64,000 nucleotides of DNA from Climacteris rufus (Eukaryota > Chordata > Aves > Passeriformes > Climacteridae): positions 63,184 to 127,183 of the forward strand of contig VZRZ01002435.1 in the NCBI GenBank assembly GCA_013398175.1. Reading direction: 5' to 3'. Position numbers and translations under genes: made by a program. Within the stretch, counting starts at the first letter, position 1. Each line of letters starts with the position of its first letter. The notes below the pieces were generated by a model that saw nothing but the letters and a program-made list of their open reading frames with translations, was not told where the DNA came from and made no database searches. This document shows, piece by piece, positions 1 through 12,151 of this stretch.

Positions 1-140
1 AAAATTTGGAAATACATCTATTTTATATATATATTTGAAGTTTGCCCTTAAAAGCCACCTTTCAGACCTGATCTCTGCTTTGTAAGTCCACTCAAAATCT
101 TTGTGCAGGATAACAACTGGGATCTGCAACAAGAGGGTAT

Positions 141-386
141 GGAGCTGCATCAGGAGAGGTTTAGGTGGAGATCAGGGCAAGGTTCTTCCCCCAGAGGGTG
201 CTGGGCACTGCCCAGGCTCCCCAGGGAATGGTGACATTCCCAAGGCTGCCAGAGCTCCAGGGGAGGTTGGACAGCGCTGCCAGGGATGCCCAGGGTGGGG
301 TTGTTGGGGGGTCTGTGCAGGGACAGGGGTTGGATCAATGATCCCTGTGGGTCCTTCCAACTCAGGAGATCCCAGGATTGTATGGT
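141..386 (+). mobile_element. CR1 3' fragment
   Basis: Sense orientation: from caggagaggtttaggtggag through ttcttcccccagagggtgct to ccctgtgggtccttccaactc. This is the 'gggacccacagggatcat' CR1 subfamily (written here as its complement). Confidence 0.85.
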
Positions 387-1174
387 AAGAGCACTCAAAC
401 CACACAGGTGGGGAAAGAAAGGAGTCAGCTCTTCTGACATCTCCCCACCAAAACTCCATTTGATGAAGCCAGCCAGTTCCTCCCCAGACCCTCTGTGCCC
501 TGCTGGCACCGCCGTGGGTCCCAGCAAAGCACGGGCAGGGCGAGGGCAGGAGCCGCAGTCCGGGTGGAGCCACCTTTTCCTCGCTGTGTGCAGAACGTGG
601 CCCCTGGCTGCACCCCCGGGTTCTGTGTCCCACAGAGGGCACAGTGTGTCCTTCACTCCCAGCTGACCTCCTCCTTCCGTCAGCTCCTCATTCCCTCGCC
701 CTGCTCTGACTCATTCCATCGGCGCTTTGTCTCTTGGCCCGGCAGGCGCAGCCCGGAGCCGAGATGCACAGTGAGTCACAGTTCAGAAAACAGGTGCCTG
801 AACTGGGGCTGGCAAAAATAAATGTGCAGCACTTGATTCTTTAGGCTGGTTTTTGTTGTTATTAGCTGCAGCTTGTCTCATGAAAAGCTGGATTTGATGG
901 ACAATAGGCCATTTTTTTTCCCTTTTAGTTTTAAGACGGAGATTAGCTGCAGCAAAGCGATGTGCTTAATTCCTTCCAAATTATTTTGCAACTGCCTGAC
1001 AGATTTTGGGTGCATCATTATCCATGCTGTGCATGGTTGAGAGGAATAAAGTTCCACATGCAAGGAAATATTAACAATTTTTTACTAAACTTCAGCTTTT
1101 TTGGGGTTTTTCAGCCTGGAAGAGGTTTTGGTTTTACCTAATTGTGGCCTTTCAGTATCTCCACAGGAAAGATG

Positions 1175-1462
1175 GAGAGAGACTTTATAGGGGCCTGGAG
1201 TGACAGGACACAGGGGATGGTTTCACACTGACAGAGGGCAGGGTTAGATGGAATATTGGGAAGAAATTCTTTCCTGTGAAGGCGGTGAAGCCCTGGCACA
1301 GGTTACTCAGAGGAGTCGTGGCTGCCCCATCCCTGGAAGTGTTCCAGGCCAGATTGGACAGGACTTGGAGCAGCCTGGGGTAGTGGAAGGTGTCCCTGCC
1401 CACTGCAGAGCATGAGATGAGCTTTAAGGTCCCTTCCAACCCAAATCATTCCATGATCCTGA
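1175..1462 (+). mobile_element. CR1 3' fragment
   Basis: Sense: gggcctggagtgacaggaca through to aaggtcccttccaacccaaa and a degraded attccatgatcctgattc end. Confidence 0.88.
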
Positions 1463-2310
1463 TTCTTTTCTGAGCAGGTTGACAAGGGAAGGAAGGAAGC
1501 TCAGGGCTGTGTGCTATCCCCAGTGATCTGTGGTTTGGAATCAGGGGAGCAGAGAGGAGGAATATGTGTGACCTTGAGGACCAAAATAAAAATCAGATGG
1601 AAAGGGAAATATTGTGCCTACAGGGACTCACATTGAGAGTTTCTGCCACACACTCAGGGTTCATTAGTTGGAAAGGGCAGAGGAGGAGAGAGGGTCCTGC
1701 TTGGGGCTGAGAGATGAGCTAAATTCCCCTGCAGGTCCCTTCAGCTCCATGACTGGGAGCTGTATAATGAGCAACTTCTGTTTCTTTCTATTTTATGATG
1801 TGCAGGAGATTCAGGGTGATTTTGATACCATTACAGAGGCACTGTCAGAGCATGAAATGCCTCTCAGGTCACCAGTGGCTGAGAACAGCAGGCGAGGCAC
1901 AGAGAGGGCTCTTGGAGAGCTGGAGGAGGCAGTGCTCGTGTTCAGAGAAGGAATTCAGAGCACTGCTCTTTCAGATGAGCCAAAAGAAGGCTTTGTACAG
2001 CAGGGTAAAGCCCAGGGAGAGGGCTAAGGCACACAAGAATGTCAGGTGAATGAATTGAGGTGTGAAAGATTTGAGGTTAAAATAAAGCTTCTGGTGGCAG
2101 AGTGGTGAGACCCAGGAACAAGGAGCCTCTGGAAAGGTCTCACAGAGGCCATGGCTGAAAGTGCAACTTCTTTGAAAGCAGAGAACTGTGCTTTCACATG
2201 CCATTGCCTGCATTAGTGCAGGGCTGGATTTGGTGACTCTTGAGATGGAATTTCCTGCCTCCTGTTTCTGCGAGTTGGCTGGAGGATGGTGAGTGTGCTG
2301 CTGAGCATCT

Positions 2311-2705
2311 TCATGGGTTGGAAGGGACTTCAAAGGTCATCCAGTCCCACCCCCTGCCATGGGCAGGGACACCTCCCACTGTCCCAGGGTCCTCCAAGCC
2401 CCGTCCAGCCTGGCCTTGGGCACTGCCAGGGATCCAGGGGCAGCCACAGCTTCTCTGGGCACCCTGTGCCAGGGCCTGCCCACCCTCCCAGGGAACAATT
2501 CCTTCCCAGTTCCCATCTGACCCTGCCCTCTGGCACTGGGAAACCATTCCCTGTGTCCTGTCCCTCCCTGCCTTGTCCCCAGTCCCTCTCCAGCTCTCCT
2601 GGAGCCCCTTCAGGCCCTGCCAGGGGCTCTGAGGTCTCCCCAGAGCCTTCTCTTCTCTGAAGTGAACACCCCAACTCTGCCAGCCTGTCTGCAGAGCAGG
2701 GGGGC
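2311..2705 (-). mobile_element. CR1 3' fragment
   Basis: Antisense on +: starts atgggttggaagggacttc and ends tctgcagagcaggggg; nearly 400 bp and well preserved. Confidence 0.9.
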
Positions 2706-3898
2706 TTCAGCCTTCAGAGCATCTCCATGGCCATTAAAAACAAATACATTGAAAAGTGTTAGAAAATATAATCTCTTCTTACTCAGTTGCTCCTTCATTC
2801 TCTTACCCCCATCACTTGTTCTCTGCGTGGTCTTTGCTGCCCATTCTGCTCAGCACTGAGGGTGAGCATGAGAGCTCTCTGTAACCCTCAGTACCATCCT
2901 CCAGACTCTGGCATTCAGCAGAACTGTTTTAACAGTGGAATAAGTAAGATACTTGTGTCTCTTATAAAGAAAATCAACTGTGTTTGGTTTTTACTCCCAC
3001 CCACAGAAGTCTGTGGGCTCTATTACTGCAGTTGCCTTCTCTATGCTGTCTCCATTACCTCTGCCAGTCGAGTTGCCTGTGGGGTACAGCACCAGGATGT
3101 GCTTGTTTGCTTGGTGGGAAAAGTTTTATTCTGAGCTTGGGGCAGGGAGATGAAGAAATCTGCTGTCATAAAGCAGGCAGACGTCAGCTCCCCTCATCCA
3201 GCCAGTGCAACGTGTATTATCTGCCTTGCACAGACTAACAAATCCTGCTGCAATCATTGCAGGAAGGGTGAGATATGGAAACAGTTTTAAGTTTCATTTC
3301 ACTTGTTGTCATCTCATTTTGTCTTTTTTATTGAGCAGCAGTAATTTAACAGCAGTGTTTGACTGCTGTTCAGGCTTTCTAGTGGCTTACATTGTATTGA
3401 GTTTCTGTTGAACATTTGAGTACTGTGGTGTAGTTTGATGCCTGATGGAAAAAGCAATAATTATTTCATTAATACCAGGGTGGAATTTGGCCATACTAAA
3501 CAAGAAAACAGAAATCACTGAGTATATTGGGTAAAACAGAGTTTCTCAGCTTTTTCTGCTGATGTGGAAGAAAAGAAGAAACTCTCTTGAACCTTTACTC
3601 ATGGGTGTACATGTGCATCCTCACCTTACTGTGACAGCATCCCACAGCAGCGCTGATTCCGTGTAGTTGTGTGTGGGACTGGGGCCAGGCTCAGGTGAGA
3701 ACTTACTTCACTTTCTGGGCTGGGGTGTTGCATTTTGGCTTTCTAATGACATGCTGAAGTTGGCTCTTGATCATTCAGGTAAAATCTTTACAAGAATGCA
3801 GTGGGAGGAAGATGTCACAGACAGTGAGGGTCAGCAAGGGATCCAGTCCCCTACTCCTGCAGGGTGGGAGAAAGCTGACTGCCCATTCTCTATGACGC

Positions 3899-4012
3899 TC
3901 ACAGCCTGGAAGGGCCCCTAAAACCCATCTCATTTTACCCTCCTGCCACTGACAGGGGCACCTTGCACTAGACCAGGTTGCTCCACCATCCAACCTGGCC
4001 TTGAACGCTTCT
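3899..4012 (-). mobile_element. CR1 3' fragment, degraded
   Basis: Antisense: cctggaagggcccctaaaac then ccactgacaggggcacc and ccatccaacctggccttgaa. Confidence 0.7.
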
Positions 4013-4482
4013 TTTTGTTCTTGGGAAAATGTTCTTTACTGTATTAATGCATAGGGTGCTGTCCATGGACTGAAATTCTGGAAATAGAAGTTGGAGTAGC
4101 AAATGGCCGTGGTCGGACGTGCGGATATCGGTGAGATGCTGCTGCTGGGGTCGAAGGAAAAGACCCCTCAATCCTGTTGATTGCATAAGCTGCTCCTTTA
4201 TCATTGAACTTAGAGAGAAATACAAGCCTCGTGTAGTACTTGATGTTTTAATAGCCTGATTTTTATTAAGTGAAAGTGTTTTTTTGCGATGACTTGTGGT
4301 TTGATTGTTGCTGACAGTGGTTTTAGCTTTGCTGGCTGGGTGCTGGAAATTCATCAAGCACAGCAGCATGTTTCATGGTGGTTCATGCCCTGGAGCTTGT
4401 ATGAGCTGAAAAAGCCGTGCTGGGGGAGGAGGGAGGGTGTAACACGCTGGGTAACATTTGTTTTCTCCATTGCTTCCCTCAG

Positions 4483-4597
4483 ACTGTACCAAAGCCGATC
4501 GCGCTGGAGCCCTGCTTTGGGAACAAAGCAGCCGTTCTCTCAGTGTTCGTCAGGTTGCCTCGAGGACTTGGGGGTATTCCACCACCAGGACAGTCAG
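4483..4597 (+). other. ATRN: ATRN penultimate coding exon
   Basis: 115 bp. The acceptor is cttccctcag before ACT GTA CCA (T V P), phase 0. The donor follows CAG TCA G with gtgagg, phase 1. It encodes 38 residues of cytoplasmic tail, including FVRLPRGLGGIPPPGQS. Confidence 0.94.
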
Positions 4598-6232
4598 GTG
4601 AGGATTATTCTTGTCTCTGGTGGCCTGGAATTGACTCTGTACTCCTTCCCAGCCTTACAGATTTGTGTTTCCCGATGGCACTGAAGCTGCTGTAGCCACA
4701 GTTCAGCTCGGGACATGCTCGAGGTATTTTAGGCTCCCTGGTTTGGGCCCTGCTGGCTTCCAGCCTGAGCTCTGAGTCAATTGCTTGGATCAATTGATGG
4801 ATTTAATATTTGCATTGAACATTTGATATTTGTATTAGGCTTTAATTAATGGCCAAGGATGGGGGAAGAGGGATCTGGTACAGACGTGTTTGCAGGAGTC
4901 ACTTATGAAAGTAACTTGTCACTTGGCCTATCCTGTTCATTCCCTGCTCCATTTGTAGGGGGACATCAAGTCTCAGAATCATGGAAAGGTTTGAGTTGGA
5001 AGGAACATTAAAGACCATAAAGTTCTACCCCTTGCCATGGTCAGGGACACCTTCCATTAAACCAGGGTGCTCCAAGCCTCATCCAACCTGGCCTTGGACA
5101 TTCTCAGGGATGGGGCAGCCACAGCTTCTCTGGGCACCCTGTGCCAGAGCCTCCCCACCCTCACAGGGAAGAATATCCCATCTAAGCCTGCCCATTGTCA
5201 GTCTGAAGCCATTCCCCCTTGCCCTGTCATTACAAGTCCTTGCAGAGCATCCCTGCCCTCCTCTTAGGAACTCTGGACAGAGAGGTTTTCCCCATCCAGC
5301 TTCAGATTTCCTTCTTCTCAGCCCCTTCACACCCTAAACCTGATGTCAGGGCACTGGGACATCATCTCCTGGGCAGCTTGGGATTTAACTGGGGTTCCCC
5401 AGTGCCCAGTGAGCATGGTGAAGCAAAGGCTCCTGAAAGAGCATTAGCAAGGTTTGAATTGGATAGTGTGGTGTTGGATAGTTGGAGCTGGATTGAGCTA
5501 AGTGCCAGAGGGTGGTTTGAATGTGAATAGTGGGGAGGCCCAGGTACCAGGTGTGCAGAGCACCTGTGGCTGCCCCTGGATCCCTGGCAGTGTTCCAGGC
5601 CAGGCTGGATGGGGCTGGGAGCACCTGGGACAGTGGGAGGTGTCCCTGCCCTGGCAGGGGTGGAATGGGATGGTCTTTGAGGTCCCTTCCAACCCAAACC
5701 GTTCCCTGACTCCCTGATCTGTCATGAGGAGGTTGCAGAGGTGACATATCCCCAGGAAGTGCAGTGAAACCTCCATGCACGTTTGCTTTCAGATTTATTG
5801 TAGTCCATCTACTGATGCAAAGGCACCTTCAATATTAAGGGTTCAGGCTTCAATATTTAGAGTTTTACATCCAGTAACACCCACCCTTATTTCAGCTTCT
5901 CCTGCTGCAGTTGCTTCTAAGGAAACAAGCAGTATTTCAGCTTCTTTGAGAATATTGGCTGGAGTTTAATTCTCAAGCCAAGACACTTTTCTAGTTCATT
6001 TAAAAAATTCTACACATTTTGTGGCCCGGAGGGATTTTCTCAGCTGTTGCTGAAGGATTTGTTGCTGTGGCTGTTTTGTTGCCTGACTCTTTGTTTCGTT
6101 GCCCCAGGTCTTGCAGTGGCCAGTGCACTGGTGGACATTTCACAACAAATGCCAATTGCCTACAAAGAGAAATCGGGCGCGATACGAAATCGGAAGCAGC
6201 AGCCCCCTGCACAGCCAGGAACCTGTATTTGA
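4483..6232 (+). CDS. ATRN: Attractin, C-terminal end (last two coding exons)
   Basis: Joined exons 4483-4597 and 6108-6232 encode the last 79 residues of attractin, a type I membrane glycoprotein whose extracellular CUB, EGF, kelch, C-type lectin and PSI domains lie on exons upstream of this window. It acts with agouti and melanocortin signalling and with the MGRN1 ubiquitin ligase. Only the cytoplasmic tail is here. It begins TVPKPIALEPC, continues through RLPRGLGGIPPPGQS and ends NRKQQPPAQPGTCI-stop, matching the vertebrate attractin tail as I recall it. The upstream boundary is a clean ctcag acceptor in phase 0; the intron between the exons is GT-AG in phase 1. The preceding exon, which should end in the acidic DLIGGSIK-like stretch, is not in 1-4482. 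ATRNL1 is the only close alternative; the convergent GFRA4 neighbour favours ATRN. Confidence 0.95.
4976..5320 (-). mobile_element. CR1 3' fragment
   Basis: Antisense: agaatcatggaaaggtttga through tgggcaccctgtgccag; in the ATRN last intron. Confidence 0.88.
5534..5722 (+). mobile_element. CR1 3' fragment
   Basis: Sense: ggctgcccctggatccctgg to aggtcccttccaacccaaac. Confidence 0.88.
6108..6232 (+). other. ATRN: ATRN last coding exon (coding part)
   Basis: The acceptor is cgttgccccag. The split glycine codon G|GT is followed by LAVASALVDISQQM and ends PAQPGTCI then TGA at 6230-6232. The same exon continues into the 3' UTR. Confidence 0.95.
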
Positions 6233-9200
6233 TGCATGGACATCAGAAACTGTCTAGGCTTTTAAACAAAATGGAAAAGTAATACCGAGGAGGAGGAGAA
6301 GGATTTCCAAGTTGTGTCCCAAGAGACTCGAAGCACCTGGAAAAAAACACAACTTCCTTGAACCCGACTTTTTTCTCTCATCTGCGTGCTAGTTGGCTTT
6401 ATTTGACCACTGCTCCACTTAAGTTTCACTGACACGTGGCTTCAGATTGCTCCTTTGTTTTCTTCCAGTTTAAAGTAAAATAATTTTATTGCAGGTTTGG
6501 TAACGTCCGATGCCGCCGCTCCTGCTCCGTGTAAATACAACAGTAGTCCAATCTGAATGACACTCAGGTTTCTACATGGAAAGTGCTTTGTAGTTCATGT
6601 ATTTATCAAACTGTACAAAAGGAAAAAGATCCAGTGTTTACAGGTGTCAGCTCTCAACACATAAACACTACTATTAATCTTCAAAGCATCTTCATCCTTT
6701 GTTTTCATTTAATATTTAATTGTTCCCTCATTATTTCAGTGGAACTCTCTTCCAGGCACAGCCTTTTTGTAGTCATCATGGTCCAGGAGTGCAAAAGCTG
6801 GGATGGTTTAAAGGTTGATGGTGCTCAGACCACATGAAATAACAGAAAAGTTGGATGTTGCTTTGGAAAGACTCACTGTTTACATAGTCTTAACCTGCTT
6901 GGAGTACACCACACACAAGTGCCTAGACTTGAACAGATCTAGGGAGTGAGGAGACTGCTACAAACGCTGCTTTTTAACATAGGTAAATTCCTTTTAAAGA
7001 TATGTGGACTCACATCTAGAGTCACCCAAGGCACTCTGTGTTCTCTGTCCTGTGCAGTCAGAGGAAAATGGTATTTTCCTGACCAACCAATTACTCACCC
7101 AGATGGAAATGTCTGGAAGGCACGTTGAGTTTCAGTATCTCATAAGAAAACTCCCAATTTCACCAGCATTTTTATAGAAGCAGTTTGTGTTCCAGGTCAG
7201 ATACATCCTATTTCTTCTGGTTTTGGCCTCTTTCCTTCCCTTTCCCTCCTGCCATCCTTCTGGGTGAGAGCTGAGCTCGGAGGCATTGCTCCTCAGTGGT
7301 TATGATGTGCTCCATCTTCTTACAGGGTGTAAAAAGCAGCACTCTGGGTGCCAGGTCACTTGAGGATGAAGAAAAAAAAGAACTTTAAATAAAAATCCAG
7401 CAGAGTGGCTTTGTTTTGCCACAGGTTTGAGTTCTGCATGATCCTGGTATTTCCTGTTGGGCTTGAGCTCTGTTAGATGTTGAACAAGTGGCTGGTTGGT
7501 GACAGGATGAGACTTGAAAACAGGAGAGAGAAGCTTTGGCTCTTGTGGGGTGCCTGAAACGGTGTGAACTGCTCTGAGCAGCGGGGATGGAGTTTGAGGC
7601 TCGAGGCTGGACGTGCCCATCCCTCTGGTGGTGCTGCCCAGAGCTGGGGGAGCTGCAGCTGCTGGAGGATGTTGGTGAAGGTGCCAAACGAGCTGGGAAT
7701 CATGGCCTAATCACAGGAACTGTGGATTCACCCAGGTCACTGAGTTGTTGGGTTCTGCTGAGGACATCTCAGACACTGAATAGAGAAGTAACACATGGAA
7801 GGGAAGTGCTCTTGGATCTGGCCAGGTAGCACCTTTCCAAACTGAAACCCAAATAAGTGCAGCTTTTCTGTGCACGTTCTGGTGGTCAGTCACACATCAG
7901 CCACTCATTCCTGGGCTGTTTTTCTCCCCATGTATTGGGAAGAAGCTCTTTGGAGTGTGGCAGCATCGCAGTAAAGAGGTGAATTGCTGTGTGTGTCTGG
8001 ACAGTGGTGGTGGGAGCAGCATGATGGTTTCAGGACTGTGGCAGATGATAATTCTGATTTAATGTGCAGTGGGACACTTAACAAGTGCAATGGTACTGAA
8101 AAAATATCGGGACTGCAGAAAAATATTGGGCAAAAATGCATTCTATATATAAATATATATAAATGCATGTGTTTCTAAAGTAGAAGTTTAAATGCCCTCT
8201 GGGAAAAAGGAATTATGAGAGGAAAAGGGATGAGTTTTGTCTTAGAATGAAGGGATTTAGGCAATTTAAGTTTTACCTGATCCACAGATTACCTCAGGCA
8301 GATTCATCTCCTGATAATATTTTCTAACTGGCTCAGTGATAGGGTCAATCTGAACTGGAGAAATAAGACTGGAATAAAATCCCTCCCCTGTTATTTTATG
8401 TTTTCAGCCATGATGCACATCTTCATGTTTGGAGATTTCTTCTTCTTGCTTCTCCAGCTGTTCTTGGGAGAACTGCCAACCCAGATGGAGAAAGCCCCTG
8501 TGCTTGGGTTTCCCTCTGCAGGACAGCACTTGAGCAGGTGCTTAAGGTTGTTGTGTTTTCCTGATCAGAAATAGCTTTCAGAACTGTAGGCCTGGAGGGG
8601 TGATAGATTTTTCCATTAATAAAAAGACATAAATATGGAGTTTGGGGGGTTTTCCACTCCTGGAGAGCTGGGTTGTCTGGTCTTCAAAGCCTGCAGTGTG
8701 CCCAGGAGTGTGGCTGCAAAATGAGGTGTCAGATACTGGCAAAATTAGCAAAATCTATCAAAGTCGAGGTTTAGCAGAAACAAAAAATGTAAACAGAGGG
8801 ACAAGAGTTGCTTATAAAAGGAACCAGGTCCCTTAGGATGTAGCTCTGGTCTGCATTTGATCTCCATCCTGATGAGGGAGAAGAGAACTCTCATACATAG
8901 CTCTGCTGCAGTTTCATCCCAACTTAGAGGTAAACAGGGAAAAAAGTGGGAATGGAGAGGGGGGAAAAGAATTGCTGGTGGTTTAACACCAGACCAGTAT
9001 CAAAAGTGAAGGATTTTAGGGTTTATTTCATTTGGAGGTGAGGTGGGAGAGAAAGAACAACTTTGTTTCATGGGAGAATCTGTAAATAAATGACAACACG
9101 CAGATTTTGGACTTGTACATAAACTCTACAGTAATGTGCAAAACATGGAGAGATTAAAAGTGTATATAAACCAGAAAAAAATATTGAATGTATTTTTGAT

Positions 9201-9886
9201 GCATTTTAAATGATGTATGAGTTTTGTCTTGATAGCTCCTTCATCTGATCAGTATTAGATAACTTTTCAGAGCTTTAAACATCAGATTATATCGTGATAT
9301 CTTGCAAAGCAGGGAGGCATAACTTGACTTTTGTGTGTTCAAATGCATTTCACTTAAATGTAGAAAACAAGTAAAATAATGACTTTTCCATTTGAAAGGG
9401 GGAAAAACAACACTTGGAGAGAAGTAATAAATGTCCTTAAAGTAGTCACTACATGGTGGATTAAATCAGCAGTTTAAGCTTTTGTTATTAAGATTGTGGC
9501 AGTGATTCCATTCAAAATAACTATTTTCAGGCATTTATAACTGGCTGAAATTCAGCATTTGATGTCTCAACCCTCAGAACATTTTTATTCTTTGAGAGGA
9601 GCCTTTAAAACAAATTAAGAATTAAATTTCAGAACTGTTAGGACCCTTTTATTTTAGAAAATAACGGTGCCAATGGATCCCCAAATAGCATCCTTTTTTT
9701 TTAATTTCACCATTTTCCATGGTTTTTAGCCCAGAATTTTCTCTGGACTGTTGTAGCATGACACTGGCACACTCTGGCTCAATATTTTGGATACGAGAAG
9801 ATTTATGAGACACAACTTTTGAATTGTTTTTATCACTCTCGCTGGGCTTAAAACGCATTGCATTGAAATTGCCGAAATGAAGTTGA

Positions 9887-9892
9887 AATAAA
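9887..9892 (+). terminator. Possible proximal polyadenylation signal of ATRN
   Basis: AATAAA is followed within about 25 bp by a T/G-rich stretch (gttcgtgatgggg, then tgtctgtg), a usual layout for a cleavage site. It would give a 3' UTR of about 3.7 kb. Confidence 0.4.
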
Positions 9893-10149
9893 GCTGTTCG
9901 TGATGGGGCAATGTCTGTGATTAACATCCAGTCATGGCACGAAGTGTCCCAAAATTCGATGTTACGGCCCCATCAGCGTGGCAGCCTCCTCTGGCAGCTC
10001 CGCGCTCCTTCGGGGCAGTTCCCGTGCTGAAGATTGCTCAGAAACATCTTTTCTCTGCGGGAAATGTTACCGAGATCCACAGGCACCGCTTTTATGGGAT
10101 GGTTGCAAATGGCAGCTCAGCTTGCTCAGCCATGAATGAGCTGAAGGGA

Positions 10150-10740
10150 GGGGGTGAGGCTGGAATCGAACTCCAGGCCTTTCCCATCGCCTGCGGGACT
10201 CCGGGGCCGCCGAGCCGGGGCTGCCCCGGGGTCCCGGCGGCTTTTCCCTTCCCCCGAGTCCGGGACGGGCTCCTCAGAGCCCCGCAGAGCCCCGCAGCCT
10301 CTCCTGCGGCCGGGCTTCGCTGCCCTGAGCGTGCGAGAGCCGCCGGCGGCTTCCGTGTGCCCGGGGCGGCCCCGAGCTCCCCCGTCCCCCCCGGAGCGNN
10401 NNNNNNNNNNNNNNNNNNNNNNNNNNNNNNNNNNNNNNNNNNNNNNNNNNNNNNNNNNNNNNNNNNNNNNNNNNNNNNNNNNNNNNNNNNNNNNNNNNNN
10501 NNNNNNNNNNNNNNNNNNNNNNNNNNNNNNNNNNNNNNNNNNNNNNNNNNNNNNNNNNNNNNNNNNNNNNNNNNNNNNNNNNNNNNNNNNNNNNNNNNNN
10601 NNNNNNNNNNNNNNNNNNNNNNNNNNNNNNNNNNNNNNNNNNNNNNNNNNNNNNNNNNNNNNNNNNNNNNNNNNNNNNNNNNNNNNNNNNNNNNNNNNNN
10701 NCTGGGGAGGGGCTGCAGGAGCCTTGGGGCTCGGGGAAGG
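10150..10740. other. CpG-rich block interrupted by an assembly gap
   Basis: From about 10185 to the gap the sequence turns abruptly GC- and CpG-rich (runs such as gccgccgagccgggg and gagccgccggcggc), unlike the AT-rich flanks. After the gap GC content falls back within about 50 bp. It could be a CpG island (promoter of an unannotated transcript) or a GC-rich insertion in the ATRN 3' UTR. Open frames reported across it run through N and are not credible genes. Confidence 0.6.
10399..10701. other. Assembly gap (303 N)
   Basis: Run of N inside the CpG-rich block. The true sequence and size are unknown. Confidence 0.99.
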
Positions 10741-11120
10741 GAAGGGATGGCTTGGGCCGTGCTCCTCAGCTTGGGTGTGTTCTTTGCCGTTTTAGCCAAA
10801 TACCTGCTTTTTCTATTGGTAGCTGCTGAAATGAGCTGTGTCCGTGCCAGGACTACCACAATATGTATACGCTGGTTTTTTCTGCATCAGTGCAGGTTTT
10901 GTTCAGTCTGTTCCTGTGTTGTGACACTACACACGGACTGTTTGTGTGCGTCTTCCAGGTACTACAATTCTTTAGACACTTCCTCTCCATTTAGCATTGA
11001 TTCCACAAACCAGTAGAAAGAAGGAAAAAAGTTACAGCTGTGGCAGAGTGTATCACATGTCAGTCCATTGAAAAAAAAAAAGAATAAAAAAAGTTTTATA
11101 TTACTCTGAAATTTGTGCAC

Positions 11121-11126
11121 AATAAA
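11121..11126 (+). terminator. ATRN: Probable distal polyadenylation signal of ATRN
   Basis: AATAAA in the context gtgcacaataaatgttctt. It ends a long AT-rich UTR-like stretch; a T-rich region follows. A further AATAAA at 11460-11465 is possible. Confidence 0.5.
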
Positions 11127-11880
11127 TGTTCTTTAAACTAAGATCCTTGAATTAATTGTACTCTGATTTTTCTTCCTCTTTGTTCTGTAATTATTTATGA
11201 TTCTTACCTGTGTTCCGACTTGAGCTTAGTTTGTTAATATGTATAATTTAGCATTTATTGCATTCATATGTAAATAGGAGCAAGTATTGTAAACTATTTC
11301 ATTGCTGGGGTTGTGGGTGTTATACATACACACATTTAGGATTGCAGTTTTTTGGTATAATTTTTTGTATTGTAAAATAACAGCTAATTTAAAGCCGGAA
11401 CGAGAAAATTCTTGGGAGGTCTGTGCATTTTAAATACAAATGTGAAGTACATGTATATAAATAAAAGTAAATAATGCAAATCTTTCCTCTGAAATAAAAA
11501 GTAGATGATCTGGTTACAATTTTTCCTCTTCTTATTTATTTTCTTAAGATTAGAGGGAGAAATAACAAGGTGGTTTTGAAGGCTCCTGGCTGGGGTGGGG
11601 GTGGTTTCTGCCGTGGTGATGGAGGGACTCAAGGTACTGAATTTGGGAGGGGGAAGGAGGGATGTGTCCTCTGCCAGAGGTTAGGGGTATGCTTTGATGT
11701 AATTCGGAGAGTTAAATCCGTAGATTTTAAAGGCAGAGACAGTCATTAAAGAGTTTTCATTTCAACCCATCGCCCTCGGGTTTGCCTTGCCCAGGTGCCT
11801 TAGGACAGCTCTTGCTCCTTGATGGATGTCTCTCCGGGGTGGGAGAGGGGAGGGGCATCCCAATGAGGTGTCAAAATTTT

Positions 11881-11928
11881 CGGTACGTTAAGGGTCTTTG
11901 CCAACCTAAATAATTCCGTGATCATATA
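11881..11928 (+). mobile_element. CR1 3' terminal stub
   Basis: Sense: ggtacgttaagggtctttgc, ccaacctaaataattccgtg. Only the last 50 bp or so. Confidence 0.5.
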
Positions 11929-12065
11929 GAAAAAGGGGCTTGTCCTCTGTCAGGTTGTTTGAGATGGTGAGGGTTGAAGGGGGAATTTATTTGCTCCCAT
12001 CTCCTCAGCCCTGGGGTCAGGAGTCCCGGCTGTCACAGAACAACTGCTCCTTCACTCGTTTGGCT

Positions 12066-12112
12066 CGGTGGCTTTAAAGGTCTTTTCCAACTCAAATGAT
12101 TCAGTGACTCCA
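12066..12112 (+). mobile_element. CR1 3' terminal stub
   Basis: Sense: ggctttaaaggtcttttcc then aactcaaatgattcagtgac. Confidence 0.5.
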
Positions 12113-12151
12113 CTGTCCCAAAACTCAGGGCTTCTGCATTCAGGATTTAAA

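Larger units (their letters stand above)
1..4482 (+). other. ATRN intron (partial), with CR1 fragments
   Basis: No exon recognised. Upstream of the 4483 acceptor it holds four CR1 pieces (141-386, 1175-1462, 2311-2705 and 3899-4012) and otherwise unique sequence. The larger open frames here overlap the CR1 copies and show no family resemblance. Confidence 0.75.
4598..6107 (+). other. ATRN last intron
   Basis: A 1510 bp GT-AG intron between the two ATRN exons, carrying two CR1 fragments in opposite orientation (4976-5320 and 5534-5722). No other feature seen. Confidence 0.9.
6233..11140 (+). other. ATRN: ATRN 3' untranslated region (probable extent)
   Basis: AT-rich sequence with no coding exon follows the ATRN stop. 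The likely main end is the AATAAA at 11121-11126. Shorter forms could use AATAAA at 9887-9892 or 11083-11088. A UTR of about 4.9 kb would be long but in line with the multi-kilobase attractin 3' UTR known in mammals. It holds no CR1 that I can recognise, unlike the flanking introns and intergenic DNA, which supports its being transcribed and constrained. It does contain a CpG-rich block with an assembly gap near 10.15-10.74 kb. Confidence 0.6.

Noticed and set aside
1668..2049. Acidic 119-codon + strand open frame (GDFDTITEALSEHEM)
   Set aside because: Lies in an ATRN intron, shows no match to the missing upstream ATRN exon and has no splice-bounded conservation pattern.
9934..11016. Open frames of 213-360 codons across the first N gap
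   Set aside because: Most of the length is N, and the flanks are the ATRN 3' UTR and a CpG-rich block with no family resemblance.
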